A DNA stretch of 64,000 nt, from contig NW_008806282.1 in assembly GCF_000400465.1 (NCBI RefSeq), forward strand, positions 310,001 to 374,000, in the 5' to 3' direction. How positions within the stretch are numbered: the first letter of the stretch is position 1; the number at the start of each line of letters is the position of its first letter. Under the pieces are notes generated by a model. That model made no database searches and had not been told where the DNA came from. It saw only the letters and a list, made by a program, of their open reading frames with translations. Origin of the DNA: Wallemia ichthyophaga EXF-994. Taxonomy: Eukaryota; Basidiomycota; Wallemiomycetes; Wallemiales; Wallemiaceae. The translations under genes were made by a program, and so were the position numbers. Shown one piece after another: positions 59,973 through 64,000 of this stretch.

Positions 59973-62671
59973 ATGAATAAAATAAAAGAATTCGATAAAC
60001 CTCCTTTGAAATTCATCAATCACATCTCAAATCCACTCATTTCCAATCTCCCTCCTTCTCAAATCTACAAGCCATTGCACATTGTCGGTAAGGGTGCATA
60101 CGGCAGTGTGTGGAAAGGCTGCCACCTCCACACGGGTTTCGTAGTCGCCATAAAAGTCATCGACTTTGATCTTTCCGGCAACACGAGCGCGATCGATGAT
60201 GACGTCGCCGACATCCAGCGTGAAGTTTCTGTTTTATCCCGACTACGCGATGTCGACAACAAGAACGTTACTCGCTACTACGGTTGTCATTTAGAGGGCT
60301 CAAAACTGTGGATTATTATGGATTACGCAGGCGGTGGTAGTGTGCGCACCCTAATGAAAGCTCAACCACGCCTAGACGAGCGTTTCGTGGTGGTGATAGT
60401 CCGTGAATGTCTCTATGCACTAAGCTTTCTACACAAGAGCGGCATCATTCATCGTGACATTAAAGCTGCTAACATACTCATCAACAGCGTTGGCCGTGTA
60501 CTTTTATGCGATTTCGGTGTCAGCGCCAGTCTCCCATCAGCCAGCAGCAAGCGAACTACTTTCATAGGTACTCCTTACTGGATGGCACCTGAAGTCATAG
60601 CACATGGTGCAGATGCCGTCAACGGTCGTGAGTACGACTCTAAAGCTGATATATGGAGTTTGGGCATTACAATCTACGAAATGTGTCAGGGTCGTCCCCC
60701 TCTCTCCGACCAAGAGGCAATGAAAGCCATTTTCCTCATCACTCGTTCACCTCCAGCTCGTCTACCTGATGATGGAAAATATAGTCGCGAAATGCGCGAA
60801 TTGGTGGGGAGTTGTTTGGTATCTGATCCTAAATCTCGTCCTTCCGCTGACGAGTTGCTAAAATGCAAGTATATTAAGAGCTCCTCGCGTGTACCGACAA
60901 GCATTCTGCGCAAGCTGCAGACTATTTACAGCGAGTGGGAGATGCGCGGTGGTCAACGCGCAAGTCTGGCTGGACAAGTATGGGATGAGGAAGAGGAAGA
61001 GGCGGCGTTTAACGCTAATTATCAACGTATGAGCGGATGGGATTACTCCTCTATCTCCCCCTCTGAAGCTGTCAATCGGCAAGTTGAAAATGATGTTGAG
61101 TTGGACGCTCCAAATAAACCTATCGCACCAAGGAATAGACTGTTGAGAATATTCGACGACCCAAATGCAGAAGATGAGAATGATATACAGTTGAACACCA
61201 GAGGATTGGGTTTAGCGCAGCATAGAAAAACACCATTACATGGTGATAGTGACGCGACTATGCGCCAGATAGACTTGAATGCAGTCGGTAGCGGTAGCGG
61301 TAATGCCGGTGGCGGTGGTGGTGATGGGATGATAGATCTCAGTGCGATAAGTGCGATAGATGACAGTAGTAGTGATTATCCAGGCATAGATTTGCCATCT
61401 GGGAGTAGTCTTCCAACGCAGTATGACGACTACGATGATTACCCTGAGTATGATGACAAAATGCAGTCGAATGGACGCACTATCCGAGCTAGTTATGGTG
61501 CATTTCAACCCGCAGCACAAATCGATACCAGTGTGAGTGCAATGAAAAACAGAAAAACACCAAAAACACCCACCGCCCATCGTCACAAATCTTCTTATGC
61601 GAGTAGTAGGAATTTCTCGACAGATTCCACGGCCAGCTCCCCGAATGATTTCTCGCCCAAAGTGGATGAACACAGTGGTAGCGCAGGTAGTGGGAGTGGC
61701 AAGGGTAGTGCCAATAGCAGTGCAAATGGCAAGAACAAGAATGTGTTTGAAGGTTCATTTGCTTTTAGAGCTAAGGGGAATAATGTGGCTAATTCAGCTG
61801 GTAACTCAGCAACCAGCTCAGCAGCTAATTCCACAACAACATCTCCACAAAGCACATGGCACAAGACCGCACAAGCAAAGGTATCACCGCAGATGAAAGA
61901 AGATACACCTGCAACACCTACAACACTAGGATCACTCTCACCTTCATTCCAATTTCCACCAATACGCAAAACACAAGAACAGCCACCGAGTTTACCCAGT
62001 TTACCCAGCTTGCCTAATCTCAGTCGCTCAGCTAGCTTGGTGAGGTCACACAGCCACAATCCTTGTTCGAGCACTGGTAGTATGTGGGAGTTGGAGGGAG
62101 ATAGTGGAGCAACTAAAATAGATGTAGGAGTAGCGGAGAGGACAAAAATGAATTCAAGACCGACGGTGATGAGGAACAGTTCAGTATCGGTGATGGAGAC
62201 AATACCGTCTCCAGACATGAAGGCGTCGGAGGTGACTAAAGATGTGGGTAGTGCAAGGAGTGCAGCACATGCAACGGTGAGTGGACAGGAACGTGCAGGG
62301 GTTCGTGGACATGGACGGAGATCAAGCCAGGCATCAGAGAGCATGAACCCAAGTAGCGCAAGGTATAGGAATATAGGAAGGAGAACGAGTCGGAGTGAGG
62401 GACAAGTAGTGGTGGGTTGAAAAGATGAGTTGAATGAGAAAAACTGATATGCTCCCAGTTAAGCACATCTATGTCATCAGAATTGGCGACGCTTTCAGAG
62501 GATGTGAGTGGTAGGAGGACACGTGAGGGACCAAGAACAGTGGAGAAGGAATACAAGCCATTGGATTACAACAGACTATGTCAAACACAAAGCAAGCAAA
62601 TGATTCAAGAAGAAATGATTACTATGTTAGATGAAGTGCAAATGCATTTGGATAACATGGCAAGATTGTAG
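59973..62671 (+). CDS. NAK1: Germinal-centre-type Ste20 kinase (Nak1/Kic1/Sps1 class)
   Basis: Serine/threonine kinase, 881 residues from exons 59973-62405 and 62459-62671. Kinase domain residues about 30-290: glycine loop VGKGAYGSVWKG, VAIKVIDFDL with the ATP lysine, HRDIKAANIL catalytic loop, DFGVSASLPS, and GTPYWMAPEV activation segment ending with the Ste20 signature. The long tail is Ser/Gly/Asn-rich and disordered, with an MQSNG-type low-complexity stretch. The C-terminal exon encodes a short helix (QMIQEEMITMLDEVQMHLDN). GCKIII kinases of this layout act upstream of Orb6/Cbk1-Mob2 in fungal MOR/RAM signalling; MOB2 is elsewhere in this window. The C-terminal intron is needed to avoid a stop at 62418-62420. 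Confidence 0.9.
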
Positions 62672-63126
62672 ATGTACATGTAATAGACAACTGAATGAAA
62701 TGGTTAGATGGAGGTAGGGGGATAAAGCTGCTAAGCCAAGGCTGAAACATTTGTCTTCGTTTATAAGTCAGACGAAAGATGGTGTATGTTTTGTGTATCA
62801 TCATTGCAGCTTTATAGGTGTGGACTTACTTGATGGCTGTGTAAGTTGAAGAGAGAAGACATGATGAAAATCGTTTAAATAGTCGAGAAATGAATAAAAA
62901 AAATGAAATTTGAAGCGTTGAAAGGGGTAGTATAGGATGGGGTGTTGATTGTTGTAAATTCCAACCAATTTGAATCACCCAGTATTAAAAATTTCATGGG
63001 GATTAAATTTGAGTGCAAGTGGTTAAAATAACGATCATCTCTTTGGTGAGTGGGGGAGTTAGATGTAAAATAAATAGACATTTAACGCTTTAATAGTCAC
63101 CTCCTGACTCACAGAATAAATCAAAG
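62672..63126. other. Intergenic, NAK1 to RPS20
   Basis: 455 bp, AT-rich, containing the NAK1 3' flank and the RPS20 promoter. On the minus strand a short ATG frame (MSSLFNLHSHQ, about 62861) is followed by a GTAAGT donor and a TTTCAG acceptor about 95 nt later, so a tiny spliced gene is possible, but the product is not recognisable and no claim is made. Confidence 0.4.
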
Positions 63127-63542
63127 ATGAGTTACGTCGCAAAGGACCAAAAGGAAGTTGAGCAAGTTCAAGTTGCCCAAACACACAAAATCCGTATCAC
63201 CTTAACATCACGTAATGTCAAGGCTATTGAGAAGTTCTCAACGGACTTAATCAACCGTGCAAAGGACAAGGATTTGCGTGTTAAAGGACCAGTGAGACTT
63301 CCAACACGTTCACTCAAGATCACCACCCGTAAGGCTGTGAGTTTTGATGTATTCCCTTGTAATTACAAATATACTCACACAACAAACAGCCAAACGGTGA
63401 AGGTTCAAAGACTTGGGACAGATACGAGCTTAAAATTCACAAGCGTTTGATCGACTTAACAGCAACCTCAGACGTTGTTAGACAGATCACTTCAATTTCA
63501 CTTGAGCCAGGTGTTGACGTTGAGGTTACCATCGCCGCTTAA
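63127..63542 (+). CDS. RPS20: 40S ribosomal protein S20 (uS10)
   Basis: uS10 of the small subunit. Exons 63127-63336 and 63390-63542 give 120 residues. Start [20 protein letters not shown]; core [20 protein letters not shown] and [18 protein letters not shown]; the 53-nt intron (GTGAGT to ACAG) restores [20 protein letters not shown], and the protein ends [10 protein letters not shown]. Length and sequence match the family along its full length. Confidence 0.96.
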
Positions 63543-63608
63543 GAATTTTGTAGCCTTTACTTGGGAATATTTATGCATATCACCCTTTGTTTATCTCAAC
63601 CACCATCC

Positions 63609-64000
63609 ATGAATTTACAAGGAGATGTTAAAAGGCATTTAGACTTGAAACATAGTAATCAATTGGCTTATAAGTTTGTTGAGGATAATGGCGTCGAGAA
63701 TACACCACTCAAGCTAGATTCCTCCTTGAAGAGACACACTACCTTCCTTAGGCGTCTCAAACTCAATTTAGGCGCTGAGAACGTTGACAATAACATCAAA
63801 GATATCCACCAACTCAGCCTATCCAAACATCTCGAAGAAATTGTCACAAACATCGTTGAAGGCGTCATCAAATGCAAATCTGAAAAGGATTCTTGGGCTG
63901 CCGTCGAGACCATCTCCGCTCTCCACCAAAGATTCCCTATCTCCTTCTCTTCTCCTCTCATTTCCCTCTTATCTTCCTCTCTATCCCCCCCTTCGAAATC
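63609..64000 (+). CDS. NMD2: Nonsense-mediated decay factor Upf2/Nmd2 (5' part)
   Basis: Upf2 bridges Upf1 and Upf3 in nonsense-mediated mRNA decay. The frame opens at ATG 63609 and runs uninterrupted off the right edge (130 complete codons), which is why it lacks a stop. It starts MNLQGDVKRHLDLKHSNQLA, then enters the first MIF4G domain: LDSSLKRHTTFLRRLKLNLG, then LEEIVTNIVEGVIKCKSEKD and WAAVETISALHQRFPISFSS. The match to the conserved Upf2 N-terminal MIF4G is strong; the rest lies outside the window. Start is 66 bp after the RPS20 stop. Confidence 0.88.
   Translation, partial: MNLQGDVKRHLDLKHSNQLAYKFVEDNGVENTPLKLDSSLKRHTTFLRRLKLNLGAENVDNNIKDIHQLSLSKHLEEIVTNIVEGVIKCKSEKDSWAAVETISALHQRFPISFSSPLISLLSSSLSPPSK

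Overview
The window is nuclear DNA from a compact fungal genome. Genes lie tens to a few hundred bases apart, nearly all are split by very short GT-AG introns (mostly 43-55 nt), and products include fungal types such as Spt5, an Afi1-type polarity DENN protein, a Pxl1-like LIM protein, Mob2, a Nak1-type GCK kinase, and an RRM+YTH protein. Intron density and protein style point to a small-genome basidiomycete (Wallemia-like is my guess; not proven). About 34 protein genes were recognised by translating exons and joining them at splice sites that restore known family motifs. I saw no tRNA, rRNA, CRISPR array or intact transposon.

Layout. 1-16.8 kb: MOT1 (-), Pxl1-like LIM protein (+), MFS transporter (-), divergent RPS6 (-)/RPS13 (+), ERV25 p24 cargo receptor (-), AMP deaminase (-), methylthioribulose-1-phosphate dehydratase (-). 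16.8-23.7 kb: divergent RPL31 (-)/SPT5 (+); SPT5 carries 28 tandem 33-bp units in its C-terminal region; then MOB2 (-) and a PPC decarboxylase (-). 23.7-29 kb: MRX10/RMND1-type protein (+) converging on an alpha-arrestin (-), an MGRN1-like RING ligase (-), and a secreted tyrosinase (+). 29-36 kb: COPI alpha (-) divergent from AFI1 (+).

35.8-39.3 kb is the one gene-poor stretch. It holds a 1267-bp tandem duplication that includes the last exon of AFI1, plus a third, 5'-truncated copy after a 309-bp unique spacer. 39.5-50.2 kb: RPN3, a P58IPK/DNAJC3-like co-chaperone, the RRM-YTH reader, HEM25 (all +), SDH3 (-), metaxin/SAM37 (+), UBC9 (-). 50.2-64 kb: NUF2 (-) with two MluI (MCB) boxes upstream, an unassigned spliced gene (-), PBN1/PIG-X (-) overlapping head-to-head with HEM14 (+), STT4 (-) divergent from NAK1 (+) with only 18 bp between start codons, RPS20 (+), and the 5' end of NMD2/UPF2 (+) running off the window.

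The genes are mainly housekeeping: transcription, translation, secretion, proteasome, mitochondria, heme and polarity. I saw no obvious biosynthetic or defence cluster. The unusual signals are structural: the perfect repeats in SPT5, the recent segmental duplication, introns that split or abut start codons in several genes, a long structured intron in RPL31, and extreme head-to-head or tail-to-tail packing.
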